NCBI GenBank assembly: GCA_022575985.1
Contig: JAKSXM010000040.1
Span: forward strand, 17,688,001 to 17,752,000
DNA from: Anagrus nilaparvatae
Taxonomy: Eukaryota; Arthropoda; Insecta; Hymenoptera; Mymaridae
Length of the DNA: 64,000 nt
Direction: 5' to 3'
The notes below the pieces were generated by a model that saw only the letters and a list, made by a program, of their open reading frames with translations, searched no databases and had not been told where the DNA came from. The translations under genes were made by a program, and so were the position numbers. Positions 53,125 through 64,000 of the stretch are shown here, piece after piece (the stretch's first letter is position 1; each line of letters begins with the position of its first letter).

Positions 53125-55530
53125 TTAGAATAATTTATAAGCTAAATCAACTTTTAAAAATAACTGCCCAAGACAAATATTTTTGGTTAAATTCTTACCA
53201 TGATATTCTGATAGCACAGCAACGGTAGATTCTTGTAAAAATGGTTGCAGAAATAATAATATAAGTGTAACATGTCTTCCTGATATATGAAGTGCATTTT
53301 GTGTTGCTGCAGTAAAAAGTATTGCAATAACCGAATGTAACGATAAAGATGGATCAGGCGTATTATTTAATAATACAAGTAAAGATAAAATTTTTTTAAT
53401 ATGATTGAACAAGCAGTCATTTCTGGTTCTTTCGAATTCAAAAATTCAAAAATTCTTCAACATTATTTCATACAAGGGACTTATGTAGGTCATTTACTGG
53501 TTTCCTAACATCTGCAGGAAAATCGTTCAACATTTTCTGCCTTACTTCAGTAGATAAGTTGTTTGGACACTAATTAACATTTTGATGAGCAGCAATTTGA
53601 AATATATTTCTGGTGAAATCTACTCCTAAGGTTTAATAAATATTTTGATAATGATTCTTGTTCAGTTTTGTCTAAACATTTTATTCCTTTATCAAATATT
53701 CATATTTTAGGAACTAAATTATTCAGCTGAACTTCTAATAAACTCAAGTTAGTTTAATGTTTTTGTGATAATTATTCGGCTACAATAAATACATGTTTAT
53801 TTAATAACAAAAAAAATTTGTCGCATGTGTAAAGAATTATCTAAAAATTCATCAACAAATTCTTCTAATTTTCTTAAACTTTCATCTTGTATTAGTTCTT
53901 TTTTTAAACTATATACTGTTCATAATTCCATGTTAGTTTTACTATTCATCTGACTTGATTGTTCGTTATCGGAATCATTATACTGATTTTTATTGTAATA
54001 ATTTTTTGTTTGTTGACTATGTTTTTGTTTCTCAACCCTGACTACCTCCACCAGCTTTACCACTAGATGCTTTTTTTCTTCTTTCAGCTTTTTTATCAAC
54101 TTTAAAGTCATTATTTTCTAGAGATTTCTTAGTTTTTAACTTATTTTCAGCAATAGTTTGTAACCAAATTCCATTATCCACAATCTCAGCTCCTTTTTTT
54201 TCAGCAACACTTTCTAGTTTTTTATACAAAAGTTTTGTAAAAATTTATTAGAAGCTATGATTGTTTTTGCCAATATGTGAACAGTATTCTTGATTTTTGA
54301 AGTAACTTCCCTTAATAGCGTTTCAACATCTTCAGGAATAAAAACTGTTGGTAATACAAGATACAGATCAGAATAAGAATTATTAGAAATAATTTATTCA
54401 ATATTTGATTCAACTTGATCAATAAGACCAGAACCTACTGCAACGGTATTAAGAAGTATAAAATTTTTTGCATGGAAAGTGTCGTTTGACAAAATTTCAA
54501 AGATCAGATATTCCTAATTGAACTAAAGGATCGTACTCTAAAATAGTTTTTATTATTTAATTTAAAGTTCTGGTTATTAAATAAAATTAAATGTAATTAA
54601 TTAAGAAATTGCAATACCTAAGTAACCACTTTGTTTAAATAATTTACTGACCCAATTTCCAGTAACTACCCCTGGTATTTCTTGAAGATTTTCAACGATT
54701 GCTAAAAAAGAAAAAAGAAAATAATTAGTCACATGTACTAAAAAAATTTTAACAAAATGTTAAAATAACATTATATGCAAATAAAATTAAATGCTTACAA
54801 AAAAAATAGTCTTTAGGAACAGAACATTAGAACATTACCCCAGAATTGCTGACAATGGAGTTGGTTTTGTAATTGCCGATAATGTACCTCTTACTTTTGC
54901 TACATTTATAGCTATAAGACTTTGATTATAAAAAACTCTTGGATCTAGTGTCTAGTTTTCCACTTATTGTTTTACCTAATCCTTTTTAAATAAGTGTCAT
55001 TAAAAAAGGTCATAATGTAGCGATAATTTTGACACATTAATAAAGCCAATTTGATTAAGTTTCTCATTGATTTCTTATGATATTTTCATAGTATAATTTT
55101 GATCAATCAATTTTCCTAAAATTATTAGAATATTTTTCTCATTCCGTTCAATATCATTAACTGCCTTAAGAACTTGAGACAAATCAACGTTTAAGACTTT
55201 TGCTAAATCAATTAAATTTATTCTTCCACCGTGAATATATAATTCATCTTTTATTTCTTTGCTAAGATGTTGCGGAGTTACATATTCTTTTCCATCATTT
55301 GTAAAAATTACGTCGAGTAATTTATTTTCAGTAAGTTTCATTATAATCTGTATACAATTTCGCTCCGATAGTCTATACATGAAAAAAATTAATTAAAAAG
55401 AAAATTATTTATTTAACTTATTAAAATAAAATGACGAATTACATACATCTGCTATTCAAAACTCAATGGAGCTTTTTGAAAGTCAGCTGCAAGCCTTTTA
55501 ACTTCATCCCAATCTGCTGAACTCATGTTT
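53125..55530 (-). pseudogene. UFL1 (UFM1 E3 ligase) relic
   Basis: UFL1 segments appear in order on the minus strand. The N-terminus is at 55,525 (MSSADWDEVKRLAADFQ). A spliced-looking second exon is at 55,372-55,075 (RLSERNC; GKEYVTPQHLSKEIKDEL). A broken middle region follows (AITKPTPL near 54,860; NWVSKLFKQSGYLG near 54,640), then the Lys-rich Gly-rich part at about 54,230-53,930 and the C-terminal part at 53,412-53,125 (HISGRHVTLILLFL). Premature stops and several frameshifts are spread along it. Introns remain, so it is a decayed gene or segmental duplicate, not a processed copy. UFL1 normally attaches UFM1 to target proteins at the ER. Confidence 0.88.
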
Positions 55531-58500
55531 GTAAAATTGAAAATTAAACAAAATTATAAAATAAAAATTTTTTTAAGAATTTCTCAAATAATTTTTACTG
55601 TAAATAAAATAATAATTTTAAATTATTAGCCAAAAAAATTTGAAAATTTTACGGAGTATGTATATAATTTTGAAAATAACTCACACGTCAATTTAGAGGT
55701 TATGTGTTTCAAAACATCAAACATCAACACACCTACACCAATAGCTTCAGCCAATCAGAGGCTAAAAAAGACACCAATTTTGGCCACCAAAATACAGCTT
55801 CAATTTTTGATTAATTACAAAAAAGAAATGCTAATTAAATCTAATTTTTTTGAAAAGGGTGGCTCTGCAGTAAAAATAAATAAAGGATTGATTAATACAT
55901 AAAGGATTGATTTATTAAAAAAAGTTTATGAAAAGAAGACTATGATTAAATACATTGTTTAAACAAACTTTTTATTTAAATTAATTCTATAAAACTAACT
56001 ATCAACACTGTTAACTAAAAATAACCAACGAATAAAATATTTACATAATTAATTGAACTTTCATGATAAAAAATATTTATATACATTATGAAACTTAAAA
56101 TATTTTTAATGTATTTTTATACACATAAAAATCTGATAACTTATTGTAACTAATTTTTGGTGCTTCCTTAAAATTTGGTTTTAAATAATTTTCATGGTAA
56201 TTATGTTTCACATCATTATTATTAAAAAAAAATAATTGCTTGCCCATAAAAGCAATTTGATAAAACTTGGATAGCATATTTTATGATGCTATGATATTAT
56301 TTTTATATGTAGAGGTTATCTGATATAGCTGAAATGAATTTTAAAAATAATTAAAACATTATTTAAAAAACACGAAGATCATTTTTTACCTTAGAATAAT
56401 AAAAGTATAATTTATTTTCTTTTTGTTTATGTTATTATATAATTTTTATACAATCTTAAATTTTACTTATTAAAGTATTTTAAAAAAATTTGAAAATAAT
56501 TTTTATTGCTTTTTTAAAAACTTTTTTATAGTCGTTTTTTAATTGTTTTAGCTATTAGAATAAATAAAAACAAATGATATAATCTGAATATAGGTACACG
56601 AAAAAATTAAAAAATTTTTGAAATATATAATAAATTGTTAAAGAAATAAATAGTTAAATAAATAAAAAAATTATACATGACCAGGCTGATACATTTTAAC
56701 GTAGAATAAAAAAAATGCCAAACTTTTAAAATTTCTGTCTTTAAAAAACATTTCACTACAATTATTTGAAACGATGATTTAGTTGTTTTACAGGTGCTTA
56801 AAAAAAAATTATTATTTAAATTTTTAAAATACATAAATAATCAACAATGAAACTAAAAAAATGATTCTATAAGAAGTAATTATCCAAGTAAAAACGCCAC
56901 ATATAAATTAGCGGAGTACTAATTTTAGAAATACAGTTTTTACTTGTTTTTTCAGATCGCACACCTAATTATTTGAAAAAATGTTTTTCATAATTTTTAA
57001 CATGATTATTTTTTTTAAACTTAAAGCAATACCTAATTTTTTTCCAGGTGAATTTAAGAAATTCATTATTTAAAAATTTCTAGTATTTTTCGTACTTAAA
57101 TTTTTCAATTAAAAAGTAAAAGAACGTCATTACTTTTTTTTTTGTTAACGTAATGCCTAATTTTTTGCGCGGGAATTATTGTTTAAATACATTTGGTGCA
57201 ATTTTATTCCTCATATATTATATATAAAATGGTAACTTTTATAAATATTTGCCGTTGCTTGAAAAATCCTTAAGTTCTAGCATAATTTAGTAGCATTAGC
57301 TTATAAATAAAAATACTTTTTATTATAATAATAAAACTTTTTTATTTTACGTATTCTTACCTGAAAGTAATTAACAAATAAAATTTTTAGTTGAAGTAGA
57401 ATTCACTATCATTTATTAATTGGAATAAAAATTATTTTCAAAAAAAATGAAAATTAAGGTTAATTTTACCTATGAGGCGAAATTCGTGAAATGGTTAAAA
57501 TTTGTAAGGTTGATCTCTCAAAACTTATCAGCGGGTTTGTAGCCCGAGGGGGAGGGGGTTCACACAGCAAAAATATCAACTTTCTACAAATTTCTGCAAT
57601 GTGCCCCAGTTATTCCAATCAACCTATTCAATGTTTCTCAATTTTCTTACTCATTTTTTAAAGAAACCTCTAGAAAACTCAAATAAAAAATTTTTAACAT
57701 TAAATCCATAATAAAATTCCCGCTTAAGCTATTCCTGGTTGTAGTTATATGGAAAAAACCTCGGGATACCCCGGAAAGTACGTAATATCTATGAAAATAA
57801 AATTAAAAAAGTAAATTCCGCCAATTTTCACGAGCCTAAACTGAAACTGAAATATCTTCAAAAAATATGTTTTCAAATGCCTTAAGAAAAATTGTATCAT
57901 TTGATTTTTAAGCCATTTTTTTAATATAAAGTAATTTAAGCATTTCTATTGACTATAGAAAAAAGCAGTGGGGGTATAAAAATAAATTTAGATATTATAG
58001 TCAGTAAAAAAAGTAAATATTTTAGATAAAAAAAAATGTGTTTTCGTTGAAAAATATACGAATCGCAAAGTTAAGAAGTTTTAAAAATTTGCCCTATACT
58101 AATTTTTTAAAAATTGACCATTTGGTATAATTGAAAAAATAAAACGAAATTTTAAAAAATCTTAATTTTGCGAAAACTATTTTATTTTTAAACAAAGAAG
58201 AAAATTTTTTTTTAAATCGATTATGTTTTTATTGGCTATTCAAATCTTTAAATATAAATTAATTGCTTTTAGACCCACTCCTTTTTTTATACCCAATACA
58301 AATTCTAAAATTACTTTATTAAAAAAAAAAAGCAAATACTAAAATTTTTTGATTGCGCATCCGAGCTAGGGAAAGCTTGTAGAAGGTATTTTTTTTTTAA
58401 TGTTTTGTTTTCATTGGTTTTTCCCATTTTCCGGGGTTTCCCGAAAGCTTTTCTGAAAAAATAACGTAAGGAATGGCTTCAGCGGGAAATCATAATAAGG

Positions 58501-58775
58501 ACTATAAATTTAAAAATGTTTTGAAAGCTTCTTTCGCAAAAATTCGCTTCTTTCGCATTTCGCAAAAATGTTTTTTAAAAATGCGTAAAAAAATGGAGAA
58601 ACACCGACGAAGTTTCATTGTACATAACTCGGGCAGATTGAGATCTGCGTAGTTGAAATTTGCTGAAAGTTCATATTTTCTAAGCCTAAACCCTCTCGTG
58701 AACCTCTAGATAAGTTTTCAGAGGTCAACGTGGCAAGTGGTGACGGTTTTACGAATTCTGACTACTACATAAATT
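55531..58775. other. AT-rich stretch without a supported gene
   Basis: Host-like AT-rich DNA with fewer long homopolymer runs than left of 52 kb. Open frames at 55,702, 56,095 and 56,607 are low-complexity. A G-rich patch (cgagggggagggggtt) lies near 57,550. Confidence 0.55.
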
Positions 58776-60085
58776 TTAATAAAAAAAATCTTCAACAATT
58801 TCTAATTTTTTAGGAAATATCTTGGGTAGATAAAATGTATTAAAATCTACGTACATTTTTAAATGTGTAGTGTCATGTACTTCTTTAAATAGAATTATAT
58901 TTTTTATAAATTGGCTACTGATTTTACAGCCACGGATATCTAACAGTTTTAAATTTTCACATTTAATTAACTTATATAAACCATAATCTTTAACTTTAGG
59001 GCAATCTTGAACATGCAATATTTTTAATGAAGGCATATCTTGAAACACTTTGTCAGTTATTTGTGAACAATTTTTTAAGCTTAATCTTTTTAATTTAGTT
59101 AATTTGCATAAGAATTGCAAACCTGAATCTGTTATTGAAAAACAATAATTAATTTCTATATCCTGTAATTTAGTACAATTTGATATATTTTTTAATAAAT
59201 TATCAGTAACATACAGATGCGAAGATTTGAATACCAGTTCATACATATTTTTAAAAAATTGGAAGTACTTTTCTCCTTCACTTGTCATATAATTTTTACT
59301 CACGTATAAAATGTGCAAAATTTGTAAATTCTTACAAGAACTTAAAGCTTTAGCAACTTCATCATTTATTAAATCAATTTCTATTCGTAATTCACTCAAA
59401 TGAACAAAATTTGTTATAATCTGAAATATTTTTAAACTATTAAGACCATGACTTAATTCATAGTTTAATAAAGAAAGCTTTTGTATGCCAGATTTTGTTA
59501 AACATAAAAAGCAATTTTCATTTACTTCAAAATATTCAAGTAATAAATATTTTAAATTTTTTTGTTTACTTAGTAAATGTAAAAGATCATTAGTGTTTCT
59601 AAACTTTTCAGTAGCGCATAATTCTAGTTTTTCAATATTTTGATTATAATTAGATACATTTTTTACAACAGTTTGTTCAATAAAGTCACAATTTTTTATA
59701 CTTAAAAAATTTAAGTTTCTAGTTGAATTTAAAAAGCAATGCATTTTATCAAGATTAATTTTTTTACAGTTGTATAAAATAAATTTTTTTAAATTAATAA
59801 AATCTAAACGTAACAGACAATCGCCTGTTAGCATTTTAATAAGTTTCGAACGATTTCATGAGGATCATGTGTGTCACTTTTTATCAAATTATTCCTTATG
59901 TAACTTATATCAAATATATGTGTATCGGACCAGCAACTTTGAGTAATTTCCTGCCATTTTTTACATACTCTTTCTATTCTTATTCTATCTTTTATCTTCA
60001 ATTGTTGAAAAATGTACGTTAAGCAATCATCATTTAGTATTTCTATCGATGCAGAAACATCATTTTTTAAAAGTACAACAGACAT
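58776..60085 (-). pseudogene. F-box/LRR gene split by one frameshift
   Basis: The first frame (60,085-59,828) encodes an F-box (LNDDCLTYIFQQL ... VCKKWQE). The second (59,834-58,776, 352 residues) encodes about ten leucine-rich repeats of the FBXL/AMN1 type (SITDSGLQFLCKLTKLKRL; CSQITDKVFQDMPSLKIL). The two overlap by 7 bases at a short A-run (about 59,836), where one missing A would explain the break. Everything else is intact, so this is a very recent pseudogene or a sequencing error. Intact, it would be an SCF substrate receptor of about 437 residues. Confidence 0.85.
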
Positions 60086-61387
60086 CTTTTAATTTGTACA
60101 GAAAAAGAAATTTTTATTTTCTAGAATATAATTTGATCTTCTGAAATAAAAGTTATTTAATTATGAACAACATTATTGAAATAAAAATTATTGAAATAAA
60201 AGTGTATATGTAAGTTTATGAAATTAAAAAGTTAAGTTTTTTAAAATTCAAATTTTTATATAATATAAAAATTAAAGAAAGGGGGTTTCCTATTATAAAA
60301 AATCCAAATTTAACGACTTAATATTGTATATAGCCATGTACCTAGGTTTTTAAAATAAATTGTGTTTATTTATCAGCCACATGAGCATTGTTATATTATA
60401 GGTTTTGTTGGTCGCTGATCACTAATTTTGAGATATTTTTCCGAACATATTAGGAAAATACCTTTAACTCTTTCTTGAGGAATTGTCCCCACCACAAGTC
60501 ACGTGGTACATGCTTTACGCAGTTTATTTCATTTTATTTATTTAATATATAAATTTATTTAAAATAAAATACTTGTTAAATCATTTGTAAATAACTAATA
60601 TTTTTATATTTAATGAATACAAATAATTTTAAACGTTACTACCCATACACGCATACTTATGTAAGTCACACAGAGAACGATTCAGGGAAATTCATCAGGT
60701 AAGAGTTAAACTTGAATAATGAACCCTAAAAAAAGCTATATATGCATTTACACTGAGTATCTAGATTTAGTCAAAATTGATTTTTTGGGTCACTGATTAA
60801 GAATTTCCTTAACTATTACAGAAAAAATTATATTTCACCTTTATATTTGCAAAAACTGACCCTAAGGAGTGTCTACATGTGGTTCCTTTCAGGGGTGGAT
60901 TTTACAAAGTTAATAATGAAATATTAATTTCACATAAATAAATCTCCGAAATTCTTAATAGGCGACCAATGAAACGCATATGGGCAACATCTTGAAACTC
61001 GAATTGCGAAAATAGCACAAACACCTCTTTTTAGTGATAGTTTTTACAAAGTTAAGAGTTTTCACCCAATACCCTACGTGGAAGACCTCGAAATTCGTGA
61101 TTAGAGACCCAAAGAACCTATAGTAGACCAAAGCTTATGACGACCGGTAAATAAAAGCCTAAACCGCAGTTTAACTAAAGAAATACATTAATCTTATTCG
61201 TTCTTAAAAAAAATTTATTATCCTGAACTCCGTAAAAAATAAAATTACGTTTAATTAATTAATTAATTACAGTCTAGAAACACTGTGATGTATATATATT
61301 TTCATTGAACGCGTTAGAAAGAATCGTTTTTCTGCACGGCAAGCGTTCTTTCTTACGCTTTTAATGAAAAACTGTGTGTTAGATCAC

Positions 61388-61479
61388 GGGATAAAAAGTA
61401 AATTTTTTGCTTTCCATGCTGTCTACACGCTCACTCGTGTATACAACTGCATGGAAAGCATAAATCTACTTTTCATCCC
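61388..61479. repeat. 92-bp hairpin element
   Basis: Arms of about 32 bp at 61,388-61,419 and 61,449-61,479 (GGGATAAAAAGTA... / ...TACTTTTCATCCC; GCTTTCCATGC / GCATGGAAAGC). The inner ACACG/CGTGT pair extends the stem. Likely a short MITE or foldback element, or a small-RNA precursor. Confidence 0.7.
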
Positions 61480-62998
61480 TTGTTTAACAAATAACTATTA
61501 AGCCCCCATGGCCTAATTTTTAACATGTCTTAAAATACGGTAATTTTAATTTATTTTATTCACGGGGTTAACTCCCTAAACCAGAGAGTTAAGCTTCGAA
61601 AATGAGAGAGTTAAACTTCCGTAGTTGAACTACATTATTATTTTTGTTAGAGTTAAAGAAATTCATTATTTTTTAATTTTTCAGATTTTAATTCAAAAAT
61701 TTAATAATAAAAATAAAATAAAAAAAATTGTCAAAAATTATATGAGAAGAAATACGCTTGATGCTATTGTGAATTTTATTCTCTATGTATTAAAATTTGA
61801 CCCTGATCCATTTGTGAAAAAATGAAATATTTTTTATCATTTGTGAAATGAAATTATTTATTAAATAAAATGAATAAATAAATTTGGTAAAAATTCACGG
61901 ATTAGGTAATTTCACTAATGTATCTGTATATATAATTAATCCAATTTTAAAATTATTTGCAAAATTATATTCAATTATGAATAACTTCCCTTTCGTTTTT
62001 TTATATTGCGTACAAGTTTAGAAGATTATTAAAAAATTATAATAAATTAAATAATATTATATAATTTAAAAAATTCATTGTACAAATTATAAATAAAAAA
62101 GTAAAAAATTTTTTTTTTAATGTGTAAAAGAATATGCATACCTTAAAACCAAGAATCAAAATTTATTTTATTTTTTTAAATAAATCTTTTCTCAATGTTT
62201 ATAAATATTAAAATACTTTATAATGTAATAATAAACAGAATCCTGAAAAATTATTTTGACAAATGATATAGCGTATATAGTCAGCTGAAAAGAGCAATGA
62301 CCGGAAAGAGAAAGTTACTGAACTCAACTTTAATATACAAGCGCCCTCTATACTTATTATAAAAATAATTTCTATATATGTCGTAATTTTTTAAACAATT
62401 TTTTATTCCAAATCATTTATCGAAATATTTTATTGAAGTTTACCTTCTACACGCACGTACCCCAGAATCGTATACTTTCCATGCTATTCGTCGTTTACAC
62501 AGTCCCATACATTAAATGCTTTTGCCCATACAGGAGAGTAAATATTTCAAAAAATGACACGATGAAACAACACGCATTATTATTATTATTATTTTAACAT
62601 AAGGGGGCCTTATATTATTATATCGTATAGTATACTATAAGAATGAACACGAGATAAAGAGAAGAAAAAAGTTGTGCGAGATACCTATATGCGCGGCAAA
62701 TCTACTGTATATGTTGAACGTTTTTGGTAAATATAGCGGCGTTTGTAATTTAAATTATGTTTATCTATAAATATTTTTGCAATTTGTGCTAAATTTTTGT
62801 TACTTTTATACGCACAGGATAAGATATAGAAGATAAATTTTTAGCCTGCGTCCTTAGACGCAGTAAGCCTTGCCTGCTTTTTTTTAAACCGATGTATTTT
62901 TCCCTGGCAACTCATTTCTTTATGAAAAAAATAATTTTTATGTACCGAATTTCAATTTTTAGGGCAAACGCCTTTCAAAACTGTAAGTAGCAAGATTT

Positions 62999-63352
62999 AC
63001 TTAACACAGTTTTTGACCTAAAAATTGAAATTTGGTCAATAAAAAAGATTTCTTTCTTGATAAATGAATAAAAAGGAAAAAATTAATAGATTTAAAAAAA
63101 AAATTATTATTTTACGATGAAAATCAAGCTAGTAATGCATATTTTAAGTTCAAAAACGTGCATATTTCAAAAGAATTTCAATCATTTTTAAGACAAATTT
63201 CAGCAATAATATGCTTTACTAGCTTAATTTTCATCGTAAAATAATAATTTCTTTTTTTTAATTAATTAATTGTTCCCTGAGTACTCATTTCTTCAAGAAA
63301 GAAATCTTTTATAGACCAAATTTCAATTTTTAGGTAAAAAACTGTGTTAAGT
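62999..63352. repeat. Long palindromic element (about 350 bp)
   Basis: Left arm 62,999-63,140 and right arm 63,205-63,352 are near-complementary for over 100 bp (outer ACTTAACACAGTTTTT against AAAAACTGTGTTAAGT; inner TTTACGATGAAAATCAAGCTAGTAA against its mirror). The sequence at 62,890-62,965 repeats the outer right arm directly. A foldback or MITE-type transposon is likely. Confidence 0.8.
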
Positions 63353-64000
63353 ATTGTTTTGATTATTTTTATATAAATTACTTTTTATATTTATATTTTA
63401 TTTATTATTCTTTAATATAATTTAATAAATAATAATTTCATTATTAATTAAATTTAATAAAATAAGTAATTTATATCGTTTAAATCAAGTAATTCAACAT
63501 TCTAGCTATAATTAAATTAATTTTTAATAATTACCTATAAAAAAAGAATGAAATTCATGAAGCAAAAACTTAAAAAATAGGTTTTACCTATGATCAATAA
63601 ACAGATTCTTAATAAATTTTAGGCAAAAGCCACCAGTACTTTCTATTTAAGCAATAACTTAAAAATTAGCTTTAAAAACTAAATAATTTCTCAAATATTA
63701 TTTAATTCTGATGCAAAAATTATAAAATTTTATAATTGAAACAGAGCCCAAAGGTGTTTAAATCAATCCAGTCAACATTTTTACGAAGCATTAAGTCTAA
63801 TAAAGCAAGAATTTTATGAATACTCTTCGTGTTTCCTGGTCAGTTTTTAATTAATTTATTATTATATGAAAAATAAACTTTTGAAAGTTTATTAACAAAA
63901 ATAAATTTATTTAAAAAATAATTAAAATTTATTTAAAAAATATAAACTTAAAAATAAAAATTTGTAACTAATTCAAGCTATATTTATCTCACAACGTACA

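Larger units (their letters stand above)
60086..64000. other. AT-rich host-like stretch with hairpin elements
   Basis: No gene is supported. A worn inverted pair (GGGTCACTGATTAAGAATTTC at about 60,787 against its mirror near 61,090) may be MITE ends. Two stronger hairpin elements are listed separately. Confidence 0.5.

Noticed and set aside
53013..53135. Plus-strand open stretch between the ACC and UFL1 relics
   Set aside because: About 40 codons with coding-like content (EIAECFVALNKGFS), but no family is recognised and there are no start or splice signals.
1..64000. tRNA or rRNA genes, CRISPR arrays
   Set aside because: No cloverleaf with A and B boxes, no rRNA-like block and no prokaryotic signals were recognised. 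The regular repeats are satellites.

Overview
The window is AT-rich eukaryotic DNA, most likely from an insect. It has short GT-AG introns, F-box/LRR genes, an EB-type cysteine module, and decayed relics of acetyl-CoA carboxylase and UFL1. The F-box style would suit a hymenopteran such as a braconid wasp, but nothing here proves a taxon.

Positions 1 to about 52.6 kb can be read as one very large errantivirus-like (Ty3/gypsy with env) element lying on the minus strand. From right to left it holds: a 5' LTR (about 52.12-52.61 kb) and primer-binding site; a leader with a splice donor (51,737); intact gag (48.9-50.9 kb); a -1 frameshift site; intact pro-pol (43.4-48.9 kb) carrying an unexpected OTU-type cysteine protease domain between RNase H and integrase; about 41 kb of interior; and an intact env body (0.58-2.54 kb). 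Env has no ATG of its own. Its splice acceptor (2,543-2,544) matches the phase of the leader donor 49 kb away, and the leader exon ends in a signal-peptide-like segment. That match is the main evidence that env and gag-pol are one unit. The 3' LTR would lie left of the window and is not seen.

The 41-kb interior is mostly T-rich (on +) low-complexity DNA with satellites. It also carries cargo genes. On the plus strand, antisense to gag-pol-env: a spliced small membrane protein with an EB-like module, a spliced JmjC/three-C2H2-finger protein, and two paralogous F-box/LRR-like proteins, each with a 5'UTR intron. On the minus strand, sense: several short unrecognised ORFs with no coding introns seen (acidic, coiled-coil, and a pair sharing a CH..CxWC motif). 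Introns kept only in antisense genes is what passage through an RNA intermediate would leave.

The cargo has a theme: OTU (ubiquitin removal), F-box proteins (ubiquitin-ligase adaptors) and a finger-guided JmjC oxygenase (chromatin). A large retroelement carrying tools against host silencing or restriction is a reasonable hypothesis, not a demonstrated function.

From 52.7 to 64 kb the sequence looks like host DNA: a frame-broken acetyl-CoA carboxylase exon relic, a frame-broken UFL1 relic, an F-box/LRR gene with one frameshift in an A-run, and two long hairpin or palindromic elements.
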